Origin: Eudorina sp. 2006-703-Eu-15
Taxonomy: Eukaryota; Chlorophyta; Chlorophyceae; Chlamydomonadales; Volvocaceae
Direction of reading: 5' to 3'
Assembly: GCA_003117195.1 (NCBI GenBank)
Contig: BDSI01000020.1
Coordinates: forward strand, 248,001 to 312,000
Length of the DNA stretch: 64,000 nt
Every line of letters begins with the position of its first letter. Position 1 is the first letter of the stretch. Shown here one piece after another: positions 50,501 to 61,132 of this stretch. The translations under genes and the position numbers were made by a program. The notes beneath the pieces were generated by a model, which was not told the DNA's origin, ran no database searches, and saw only the letters and a list, made by a program, of their open reading frames with translations.

Positions 50501-52613
50501 TCTCCGCGGTGGGGCCCAGTGGCGGGGCGGGGCTGTCGGCAACGCCCTTCCCTGTCCCTACGGGGTAGGTCTTCCGCCTCCGACGCATTCGGCCATCGTA
50601 GGGAAACATGCGGTGTTGCCGACGAAGCGTCCGCCCGCCTGCCCCTCCGCCCCACGCCACGCGCCCTGCCCCCGTCCCACAGAGCTGCCTCACACAGCGC
50701 TCCATTGGACGTTCCACCACTGCCTGGTGTTCTCTTCTCCGAAGCTTCCGTCGAAATGAATAAAAGTAGGGCATGACAGTGTGCGGCTCCAGCGTGCCCC
50801 ACATACATGTACGGTGCTTCTGACACATACACATACACACACGTACACTTACACGCGCGCGAGAGGACAGGGGCCCCTCGCAGGTGAGTGCGGCAACGGT
50901 ATCGCCACACACACATCCCGCCGGGTCGCCCACCGCCGTCCTTCGCGACGCCCCCCTTTTGTGGAGGGATGCTCCATCACACCACACCACATCATGGTAC
51001 ACACGCGCACACCTAGCGCCTGATTTCCTTGCACCGACGTGGCCGTGCCTTTCCCTCCCCGCACCGCAGCCCCCAGCCCGTGAGCACCACCCCGGGGGGT
51101 GGGGAGGGCAGCGGACGCAGCCGCTGCACCGCAGCGGCTGCCCCCAGCTTCGGCATCCAACCCAACCCAACCCGACCCCACCCGGGGTGTCGCGGACCTC
51201 ACATTCGTCCCCGCCTCCCGCCTGCACCCGCTCCGCCTCTCCTGACCGACTCAGAACCGCGCCACATCGCAGCCACGTCACTGCCTCCTGCAGACGGCAG
51301 ACGCAGCTATCGAGGGTCAGGCGGAATCCCTCCAGACGATTCCTCTCTCTCTCTCTTTGTTTCTCTCTTTCTGGGCGTTGCCCTCCTCTGGCTTCCACAC
51401 AGGGGAAAGACGGCGGCCGCCATGGGTTCGCGGGGGTTGCGCCACGGGCCACGGAAACGGTCACCTCAGTGCCGCACAATCGGCATCAAACGAAATCAAC
51501 ATACAGCGCACAAGCAGCGCAGACACAGCCATACACGCACCACACACCACACTATCTCCTCTCTCCCCACCACCACCACCGCGCAGGCGGCGCACGTGGA
51601 GGGGAACGGGAACCCTAGATGAAGAATGGAATGGCCGCGACGAGCCGTCACAAAAATTCCGGAGGGCCGCCCGGGGCCCTTCCTCTCTTCCCCCCCTAGC
51701 CCCTGGCGAGGGGGGAAAGGCATACCGCCGGACGCGGCTGCCTCGAGCCGTCTCCGCAGGCAGGTGCATCCCACACCCCCGGGGGTCATCCCAAGGCCCC
51801 CTCTCCATCACCGCCTCCCTCCTGGCTCCCGCCACCAAACGCCCCCCGGTGCCTTCCCCCACCCCCCGCGCTAGCTGGATCCCCTTCCCCGAGCTGCTGA
51901 TGCCTCATATCTGCCCCAAGGCACCTCGGCAGTGGCTGTTCCTTTAACCCCCTTGGAAGGGCGGAGGGCGGACCGCCACGTCCGTCCGGCGGCCCCCGAT
52001 CGATCGGACGCGAGCCCTGAGACACAGAACTGTACAACAACAAGGGACAGCCAGACCGCCGATCGCCAGGCTCGTCCGTGCACCCGATAGAGCTTTTCTC
52101 AATTCAGCCCCCCGCCCCCGCCCCATCACCATAACCGACTTTCAGGAGGCGCGGAGCCCCCCGCTGCCCCGGATGGATCCACGAGAGGGGGGAGAGACCT
52201 CCGCCCGCTATTCCAGGCCGGCACCCACAAGACCCTCGATACCCCGATTCACATCCACGTCTTAACCATCTGCAGTGCAGAGAGACAGCGCAGAGACATA
52301 GCACAACCACAACTAACACCACGGTGCGTAAATCTTCACGACGACACGGCCGCATTCAACCACCCACCCACCCACCCAGGGCGAACAAGCCCCTCAGCAT
52401 GCGCGGCTGCCTGCCTGCCTTGTCGCGCCATGCCGGCGCCTGGGAATCCAAAGGGCACAACAGCGGCACCAGGTGGCCGTCGTCCGCCATGACCGGCTGG
52501 TCCTGCAGAGCCAGCCGCCCCACAGCAATTGGTGCAGCAGGCCTGCAGGCCAGCAGCTCCCTCGCTGCTGCCCTGCGGCGGCCAAGATCCGGAGATCCCG
52601 CCAGCAGCCCCCC
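47504..52613. other. Convergent intergenic / 3'UTR zone with a sharp strand-skew switch
   Basis: No gene is supported. From 47504 to about 48.67 kb the plus strand is G-rich; from about 48.69 kb to 52.6 kb it is strongly C-rich. Each skew matches the orientation of the nearest gene, consistent with long 3'UTRs that meet near 48.68 kb. Simple repeats include (AAGG)n at about 47946, (GT)n at about 49582-49610, (CAC)n at about 49762 and (CT)n at about 51344. Confidence 0.5.
48680..48684 (-). terminator. Candidate TGTAA polyadenylation signal of the ankyrin gene
   Basis: Plus-strand TTACA sits exactly at the switch from C-rich to G-rich sequence. If used, the ankyrin transcript would have a ~3.9-kb 3'UTR. 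A further minus-strand TGTAA occurs at 49882-49886 and would give a shorter one. Confidence 0.4.
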
Positions 52614-55600
52614 TCACACATCGTCGTCATCATCCGACATGGCCAGCAGCGCCGAGATGTCCCCACACGCCGGCAGATCCATCCCGTCGTCCTCCTCGGT
52701 CCCATCCTCCTCCGCCGCCGCCAGCGGACCACACACGCCGCCGCCGCTGCGCGCCTCCCCCACGCCGACCCCCACCCCCACCCCTGACAGCAGGCCCAGG
52801 CCCAGGCCGCCGCACAGACTGCCCACCAGCCCGCCCGAGCCCAGGCTGCCGCAGTCGCCAAACGCCCCCGAGCTGCCGAAACCGTGCAGGTGCGAGTTGT
52901 ACGACTGCGGCCGCATGCACGTCGAGTAGCTGCCCGCACCTGCCGCCGCGGCTGCACCGCTGCCAGGGATTGCGATGGCGGGCGAGGGCGCTGCGCCCGC
53001 ACCGAGGGCAGGCAGGACACCGCCGCTGCTGCCCAGGGTGGCAAGGGCGCTGGCGCCCCGTTGAGCCCCGCCGTCGACCGTGACCGGCGCCGCCGCCGCC
53101 GCCGCCGCGGCCACCGAGCCCGTGGTGGTCGCCGCGCGGCTGCTGTCGCCGCTGCTGCAGCTCGTGCCGTCATCCCAGCCACGCCCGGCGGCGGCAGCGC
53201 TGCTGCCGGGTAGTGTGCAAGTCGAGTCGCACGAGGAGTGGTGCGAACGGGAAAAGGTCGCCGCCGCGCCGCCGCTGCCGCCGTATTTCCCTCCGCTAAC
53301 ACTCGAGCTGGAGTCGCCGCCCGACCCCGAGCTGCGGACGCGACACGCCGCCGCGAGTACGGCGGCGGCACCCGACAGGGCTGCGGTTGAGCCTCCGTCT
53401 GCAGCGGCCCCGGCCCCGACAGCGGACTTGGCCGGTCTCTTGGTGGCGGAAGGGGCAACGGGCGAATCCAGGGTGGCGGGCAGCACCACCGTCTGGAGCT
53501 GGGACGTGGACGGGGACTGCATCGCGGTGCCCTGGGGGGTTGACGACGCTGCCGTCGCCGTCGTCGCGGCTGCGGCGGCAGTGGCTACTGTGGCAGTTGC
53601 GTTCCAGTCCGCCGCCACGAGGGATTGCAGATCCAGGCCATGGCCGGGCGGTGTGATGACGGCGAGGATGGCCTCGGGGCACAGCCCGATGGCGAGCAAG
53701 TTGGCGGTGATTCTGCGGCGCAACAACCGACACAGCGGCGTCACATACCACACGACACGACACGACAAGGCACGATACACTCAAGAGCGCAGGGTGGGGT
53801 TGCGAGGATAGGGGTGTCGCTGTGTGTGCTTAAGAGCAGGAGGCCGTTGGGGTCCCGGTCGGGACGTGGCGGCGTGAGGATGCCACCAATCCGCCATTGC
53901 GACGACTTGCCAAGTGCCAAGTACCAAATGCCAAGTGAAAGGAGGACCGCCCGGCACAGCCGCCCATGCCACACCCTCACCTGAGGCGCTCCTCCGCCAG
54001 GGCCTTCTCCACCGCTGCCCGCTCGTGGTCCTCCGCATCCATCAGCACCGCCGCCACCTCCTGGCTGTGTCGCTGCTCCGCCTGTGAGGCCACCAGGGGA
54101 CCACATCAAAGCAGGTCAGACCAGATCAGATCAACTCTGGATCGGAGGTCAGGCCAGATGGGGACCGAGCAGTGGACCCCAGGCAGTGCTGCACCCCAGG
54201 CGATCGGAACAGCCAGGCAAGGGCTTCACGACGGTGGCCGACAAAAGGCTGTGACACCCAACACTGGATGACCCTCCGCACAACAGCCGCTGCAGGAATC
54301 CACCATGCGCATTTCCAGCCATTCCGCTTCCACCCCCTGCCCCTCCCCCACCCACGCACCCATCTAACCAGCCGACCACCCACCCACCCACCCATCCACC
54401 CACCCGTCGCAACTTCCGCTGCAGCGCCTCATTCTCGGCTCTCAGCCTCGCGACGTCGGGGGATGCGGCCCCGACCCCGCCACTGCCCACGGTCTTGCCG
54501 CCGCCGCGGCCACCCGCCGGCGCCACCGCTCCCAGTTGCTGCCCGGCTGCGCCGCCAAAAGCCCGGCCGCCGCCGCCGCCCCCCCGCTCCATCGTCCCCG
54601 CCCCTGCCGCGGGTGCGGGATTGGAGACCGAGCCACCGCCGCCGGCGGAGCGCGGCGTGCTGCCACCCCCCACACCCGCACCGACACCCCCTCCCGAGGT
54701 CAGCGTAAGCCCCGCCAAGACGCTCTCCAGCTGCGACAGGCCGGTGACCTCTCTGGAGCGCCGAGCTGGCGGGGGCACCTCCGTCCCGCCCAGCTGGCTG
54801 ACCCCCAGCGGCCCTATGTGCACCCCCGGCTGCTCCTGATGCGGCGGTGGCGGTGGCGCTGGGAGCCCCGTGTCCAGCCCGGACGCACCCACCCCGCCGA
54901 GGCAGTCCAGGGAAGGGCAGCAGCAGCTGCTGCCGGTGCTGTTGCTCTTGCTGTGGCTGGGCCGCCTGCCGTCACCGCTGCAGCAGCTGCTGTTGCCGCC
55001 GGCCGGGGTGCCGCCCGCGGCCGCGATGGCGGCCTGCAGGAGCACGTCCACGGGACTGGGCCGGGTCCAGTCGTGGCCGAAGGACATGGGGGAGGACTGC
55101 CCCGCGCCGGGCTGGCTGCCGCAGGTGCTTTGGCCCGTGGAGGCGAACGACTCCGAGACCGCCACCGAGGGGGGAGCTGAGGAGGCCGCCGCGCCGCCGG
55201 CGGAGGTCGCGACACCAGACACTGAGGCGTCGCCACCGCTACCACCGCAGCAGCAGCAGCAGGGGGAGCCGGAGGAGGGCGCACCGCCCGCCGGGGCCGA
55301 GAATGGGTTGGCGGCCGCCGGCAGTGCGACCCCGCCGAGGGGGGCCGCCGGCGTGGGAGGCGGCGCTGAAGGGGACAGCGGCTTGGGGGGAAGGAGATGC
55401 GGCTGCTGCTGCGGCTGTTGCGAGGTGCCCCGGGTCGCCGGTAACAGTGGCCCCGTAGAGGGCTTGGGCGGCGCCTGACCTCTGGGTCCCTGGCCGGGTG
55501 CCGCGGCATTGGGGCCGGTGGCAGCGGCGCTGCCGCCCGCGACCAGCGGTGGGTACGAGCGTGGGCTGCAGCCGGCAACGGCGCCTCCCGCCGGGGCTGC

Positions 55601-58600
55601 CCCGCCTGGCTTCATACCGCCCCAGGCGGGCTTTCGCTCCGGCGCCGAGGGCGCCGGTGCTGCCGGCGCCGCAGGCGGCATGGGGGGCGTCAAGGCGCGG
55701 GGCGCGGCGGACACTGCGATGGGCGGCAAGTCCAGGTGCACTGCGGTAGGGTCGGCGGATCCCGGCCTGCTGGTCGGCGCCGGGATTCCACTCGCCGCCC
55801 CGCCTGCCGGGCCGCCAGCCGCGCCGCCTGCCGGCACAATGGAAGGGGAAGCCGCGTCCAGACCTAGTAGCGCCGCCTTGAAGCCGCACACGCTGGAGCC
55901 CACGGGCGCTGCAGACCCGCCTGGCGCAGGAGCTGCGGCCGCCTGGCCCCGCCCCGAGGCCGCCAGCGGCTGCTGCCCCCGGGACCGTGTCGGACCGGTC
56001 GCCGCCTTGCCCGGGCCGCCTTGGCCGGGCTTGGCGGCGGCACCCGCCGCTGCGCCGCCCGCGTGCGGCAGCGGCTGCAGAGACTGCCCGCGGGTGCTGG
56101 CCTGGGCAGCCGCAGCAGACTTCCCGGGCGCCAGGGGCCCCGTCCGAGGCTGCGAGGGGGCAGAGGATGCCGATGCGGCTGCGGAGAGAGCAGCCGGGCC
56201 CGGCCCGCCGTGGCGACCGTGGCGGTCGCCGGCGCCGGAAGATCCGCTGGGGCCCGAGGCGGCCGAGGACGCGGGCGGGCAGCCGCCCGCGGACGAGGAC
56301 CCCGGGACGCTGGCCAACCGATGCACTTCGGCGTCTTGCAGGTGTTGTTGCTGCTGTTGCTGGCGGGTCTTGGCCCCGCACTTGGATGAGGACACCGTCT
56401 GCCACGCGCTGGTGGCGCCGTCCTCACTGCTGCTGCTGCAGGCGCCCTCCGCCCCGGCCGCGTCCGCGGCCGCTGCGTCCGCTCCGCTGCTGGCCCGCTG
56501 CTTGTGCTTCGAGGAGGCGGGCGCGTCATTTGCAGGGCCGCAGACTGGAGCCGATAGCGCAGAAGACGAGGGCTGTGTGGACGACGCCTTGGACTTCGAT
56601 TGGGCCGCTGCACCACCTCCGCCACCACCACCACCAGTCGTCGTGGTGGAGCCGCCGGTCGACGCTGCGGCGCTCCCGAGGACGGCCGCGCTGGCGTGGC
56701 TGATGCCGTTGGAGGAGGCGTCAGCGCCGGCAGTGATCGACGACGACGACCCCTTGGCGGCTGCTCCGCTGCCAGCGGCCACCCCGTCCTTCTTGGACGC
56801 CTTTTGCTGCTTCTTCTTCTGCGGCGGGGCGGGGTGCGCGGGGAGCAGTGCTCGTCAACGGGAAGTGGTGAATCAAATAAACCGGACGCCGCGGGATGGT
56901 GAAAGGCCCGCGGGGGTTACCGCAGGAAGGGCAAGTTCAAGTGAGGTGCGGAACCGTGACCGCCCCACGCTCGTGCCCCATCCAATCAGTGCGGTAACCC
57001 CACGACCCGCCTGACCCAGTGTGGGTTGCATGCGTGCGTGTGTGTGGTTAGCCAGGCAGGAAAACCGCCCGAACCCCCAGTCCGTGGGACACACCGTGTT
57101 TCAGACAGGGACGCTGCTCACAGGCTGTGCTTCACAGGAAGAAGTCCGCCGTGCACGTAAAATACAGTAAGTCATGTATGTGCAGAGGAAAGATCCGAAC
57201 GAGAAAGCCATATGGGAAATGAGAGTGCCTCTTCCTAGCCAACACAACTGCAGGCAACGAACGGCGGCCCAATGTGCCTCCGCGGCAGCAGGCGCCCTAT
57301 GCTCTGTCCATGCGAAATCGTACCAATGCAGGCATGAATGCAACGCAATGACACGGAGGCGTACCTTTCCCCCCGCCGGCGCCCTGGGCTCCGACCCGAC
57401 CCCGGGCCCCGCCCCGGCCGCCCCCGCGGGCACCTCCGGGGCGTCCAGGGAGGCCAGCAGGTCCTGCTGCAGCTTTGTGGCTACAGCCTCCAGCTCGTCC
57501 AGACGGGCCTGAGGGCGGTCGGCGACGTCCAGGGAGGAAGGCTCAACACCAGCATGTCAAGAAACATTTGCACACTGCACTTATTCGTCGCCGTCACGGT
57601 CGCACATGGGCGGTGGGTGCTTCGTCGAGTCGCGCGGCGGACCCCTGGGACCCCTTGGGACAACTGGGGCGGGGGCAGCGGCGCAAAGCGATTGCTTGCT
57701 CTTGCCATTCATCTCGCTCGCCGATCACCAGTTCACGCCTTCTGTGGCCCGGCCTGCTGCGACGGGTGGATGCGGGGTCGACCTCCTTCCCCCTCTCGAC
57801 ACCCCGCAGTGCCCGCAGCCCCCAACCCTCTCCCACCTGCAGCAGGCGGCGAACCTCGCTGCCCGCGGGCGCGTAGTCCAGCACGTTGCGGCCGCGGCGG
57901 TCCCGCTGCGAGATGCAAGCACCTGGGGCCGTGGTGGGGCGAGGGTGAGGGCCAGGGCGAAGGGGCAGTGTGAAATGGGCCGACGAGTCTACGTGGCTGC
58001 ACTGACAAAACGAAAGCGCAAAGGCCGACGAAGGTACCATTAATGCTTAGCAGGTGGTCCGAAACTGAACATGCGGGCACAGCGTGGATGGACCCGTGGG
58101 CCGGGCCTGTGGGCCTGCGAGGTCGCCAGGGCGAGGAACTCCTTCCGCAACAGCTACCCACCTCTGCCCGGCCCCACACGGGCAGTGCCTGCGAGCGGTA
58201 CCGACCACCGGCAACCCCGACTACAGCCAACACCATCCGGGGGCAACCCAGCATAGAACTTGACGGGGCCGGCTGGTGCACCTAAGCCTCAGCAGCGCAT
58301 CAAGTTCACGACTGACCTTCCCCTAATTAACCATAAGCTTCAAAGCTTCAAACCCAAATTCATTACATGTCGAATTTAATGCCCCCGCCAACCTCGTCCC
58401 GGCGTCTTGGACTCCCATGTCGCAAGTCGCGGGCAGCCCTCCGCTGACGAGTCCCCTCCCCATGACCCCAGGACCCCCGCCCCAACAGTCTCATCCCGGT
58501 GGCCTGTCCGGCAACCCAGTAGCGCGGCCACTCCGTCCCCGCGGCAGTCCCCCCTCCCACCCCACCTGCGTCCAGCAGCGCCACCAGCGTATCTTTGGCG

Positions 58601-61132
58601 CAGTTCCCCGCAGCGAACATGAGCGCGGAGCGCCCCAGTGCGTCCTGCAGCTCCAGGGTGGCCCCCGCCTCCAGCAGCACGGCCAGCGCCTCCGTGCCGT
58701 TGGCGGCCGCCGCCAGCATCAGCGCGCTGCTCCCGTTGGGCGCCCAGGTGTCGGGGACGGCGCCGCTGGCCAGCAGCTTCCGCATGGCCTATAGGGGTAG
58801 GGGATAGGGGGGGGCCGCCGACGAAGTGGCGTGACGGCATGGCGCGGGGGAGTTGTGTCAGGGGCAGGGGACCTGGGACCGGTCAACATCAAAGGAGCGC
58901 CAGGCCATGAGCACCACAGCGAGCACGTCTTACACCACCTGAACCAGCTTCCCGCACGGCCTGTGTCGCCTTCCTCGGTCATGTCACAAATCAACAGACC
59001 GTCGCGTTGCCCCGCGAACGGTCCTGGCCGCTAAAAATAGCGTAGCCCCCCTCTCCCTACCTCTCTCCCTCCCTCCCCGGCGCACCTGCACCGTCACGCC
59101 TGCTGTGCCGTCGCCCGCGCAAGCCAGCAGCATGGCGTTGAGCACCTCCCCTCGCTCGCACGCCACCGCCACCTCCACCGGTGTCTGGCCGCGGTAGTTG
59201 CGGGTGAGGCATGTGGACGGGCAGACCTACGGTCAGGTCGGGTCGGGTCAGGTCATGGAGAGGCACACGCACACACACGCTCACACAAACACACACAACT
59301 TGACTTATCCTGGCTCGCGGCTCCGTTCTCCTTAACAATACACACACAGACAGTTATGCTCCCACACTGCTCCTACACACATACACACACGAAGGGGCAG
59401 CAAATAACCCAACACGCCGCCCCAGGCTAAGATGACACCGTCCGCATGGCATTGCCCTATCCTGTGGCTCAACTGAGGCGAGCCGCGCCGTAGCGTTCCC
59501 CGTCCCCGACACCTTCCCACGCCATCTCTCCCGAGCGACATCCCGATCCCCGCAGCTGGCTCCCCCCCAGCCCGCATGCCGCACCTTGGTGATGTTGTAC
59601 GCGCACATCGGGTGACCGTGTATGGCGGCGAAATGCAGCGGCACGTCCCCGTTGGCGTCCCGCACGCGCGCGTCACTCCGGTGCTCCAGCAGCAACGACA
59701 CGCACTCCTCGTGGCCGTACCCCGCAGCGTAGTGCAGACAGGTGCGGTCCTCCGCGTCCCTGAGGACGGGCGACATCGCGGGCGGGCGGGGGGCCGGGCG
59801 CGGGGGCCGTGGCAGCGTCAAGGATTGAGATGGGACTTTGGACAGGGATGAAAGTGCCAGGTGCTATCGTGAGAAAGAGAACGGGGTGGCTAATGCGTCG
59901 GAGAAAGCCGAAGGGGGCAGGATGCGGCGTCCGTTCGCCTGCGAATAATTGACGAGATGTGAAGAGCGCCGCATGGCTGCAGGGAACCCCTTGGCTGCGT
60001 GGACCGCCTCTTGCGTTGTCGGGAAACGATCGGGACACGAAGCCCGCGGAGGCGACGAGAGGGAGGCGGAGGAGGCCCCGGACAAGGTTGCTATGCGCGG
60101 CAAACGGACGGTAGCGCGAGAGCCCCCACCCCCACCCCCAACCCAGACCACCCCCGCCGCCTTCCGCGACGATGACATGATCTGCTGCCAACCCGTTCCC
60201 GCAATTCGTAGCCGCACCGCACCTTTCCTATGACCCACGGACATACATGTACACCGCCGCGCCTCGAACCCAAACCCTCATCCCAGCGCCGATCCCGCGT
60301 CCTACTTGGCGAAAGCGACTGCCATGCAGGTGGCCAGCGCCTGGCTGAGCTGGTCCACCAGTCCCAGCTTAGAGGCCGCCACTGCGGATGCAAGCACCGA
60401 GATGTCCGGCTTGCAGGCGCCAGGGGCGGAGCTGGGGCCGGTCCCGCTGGCGGCGGACCCGGCGGACGGCGGCGCGACGACAGCAGCAGTTGAGGAACAA
60501 GAGGCTGATGACGCGCCTGAGGAGGACGCCGAGGCGGATTGCGCGGCTGCAGGTACGACGGCTGTGGATGCGGAGGACGCTGATAGCGCTGGTCGCTGCG
60601 CCGCAACGCGTTCTGACCTCGGTTTGACGTCAGCGTCCTCTGCTGTCAACGCCAGATCGGTAGCGCTGTTAGGGCGTGGTGCGATGCAGGAAGATGCCAA
60701 ATGCAGCGCTGACTTGTTGAAAGGGGCTGAGCTGCAGGCAGACTGCCCAGAAAATCGGAATGTTGCAGACCCAGCAACATCCCCAACGGTATCGGCGCAC
60801 AGAGACTGCGCAGACCCTGCCTTGTAGTGCTGGGTTTCATTACGCTCTGTGTGGTCCCCCGAGCAACGCGCCGCCACGTTCCCGGCGCGTAATTCTGCGT
60901 CCTCCTCCTGCTTCTCCGAAACGGTTGCGGGCGCCACGTCAACTTTCTTCGTTGTTGACTGCTGCATAAATGCTCCTGCCGTTACAACAATTGATAAGTG
61001 CTCACCAGACCTTCCCAACTTTTCCGGCTGCCGGCAAACGGCTATGACAGAGACCGCCATCTCCGACTGTTCCGCGGCCTGCAGAGTGTCCGACTGAGCC
61101 ACTGTGTCCTGAACGGCACACATAAGAGCCAC
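52614..61132 (-). CDS. Ankyrin-repeat protein with long low-complexity region, about 1,736 aa, nine exons
   Basis: Exons: 61132-60306, 59759-59585, 59226-59086, 58788-58566, 57922-57837, 57508-57365, 56818-54404, 54081-53981 and 53712-52614 (TGA). All joins keep phase; the total is 5,211 nt. An Ala/Ser-rich N-terminus (1-275) is followed by about six ankyrin repeats (277-484), recognisable from DRTCLHYAAGYGHEECVSLL, GDVPLHFAAIHGH, GQTPVEVAVACERGE, SSALMLAAAANGTEALAVLL, RSALMFAAGNCAKDTLVALL and GRNVLDYAPAGSEVRRLL. Exon 6 starts a short helical/coiled segment (ARLDELEAVATKLQQDLLAS). Exon 7 alone encodes 805 Gly/Ala/Ser/Pro-rich residues beginning KKKQQKASKKDG. Its end and exon 8 form a coiled coil (ARLRAENEALQRKLRR; SQEVAAVLMDAEDHERAAVE). 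The tail has ITANLLAIGLCPEAILAVI and ends in MSDDDDDV. Ankyrin repeats mediate protein binding; no catalytic domain (kinase, RING, acyltransferase) is visible. The exact start is uncertain; later Met codons are possible. Confidence 0.87.

Noticed and set aside
50400..51479. 359-codon minus-strand frame in the convergent intergenic zone
   Set aside because: It shows no domain, low-complexity composition and no supporting exon chain. It is better explained as G-rich 3'UTR.
55509..57014. 501-codon plus-strand frame
   Set aside because: It is antisense to ankyrin exon 7, whose frame is tied to phase-compatible exons on both sides.
60962..61005. Apparent 44-nt intron (GTGAGC...TATGCAG) in ankyrin exon 1
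   Set aside because: The stretch is open in the exon's frame. Removing it breaks the upstream frame, which then has a stop and no ATG; 44 nt is also very short for this kind of genome.
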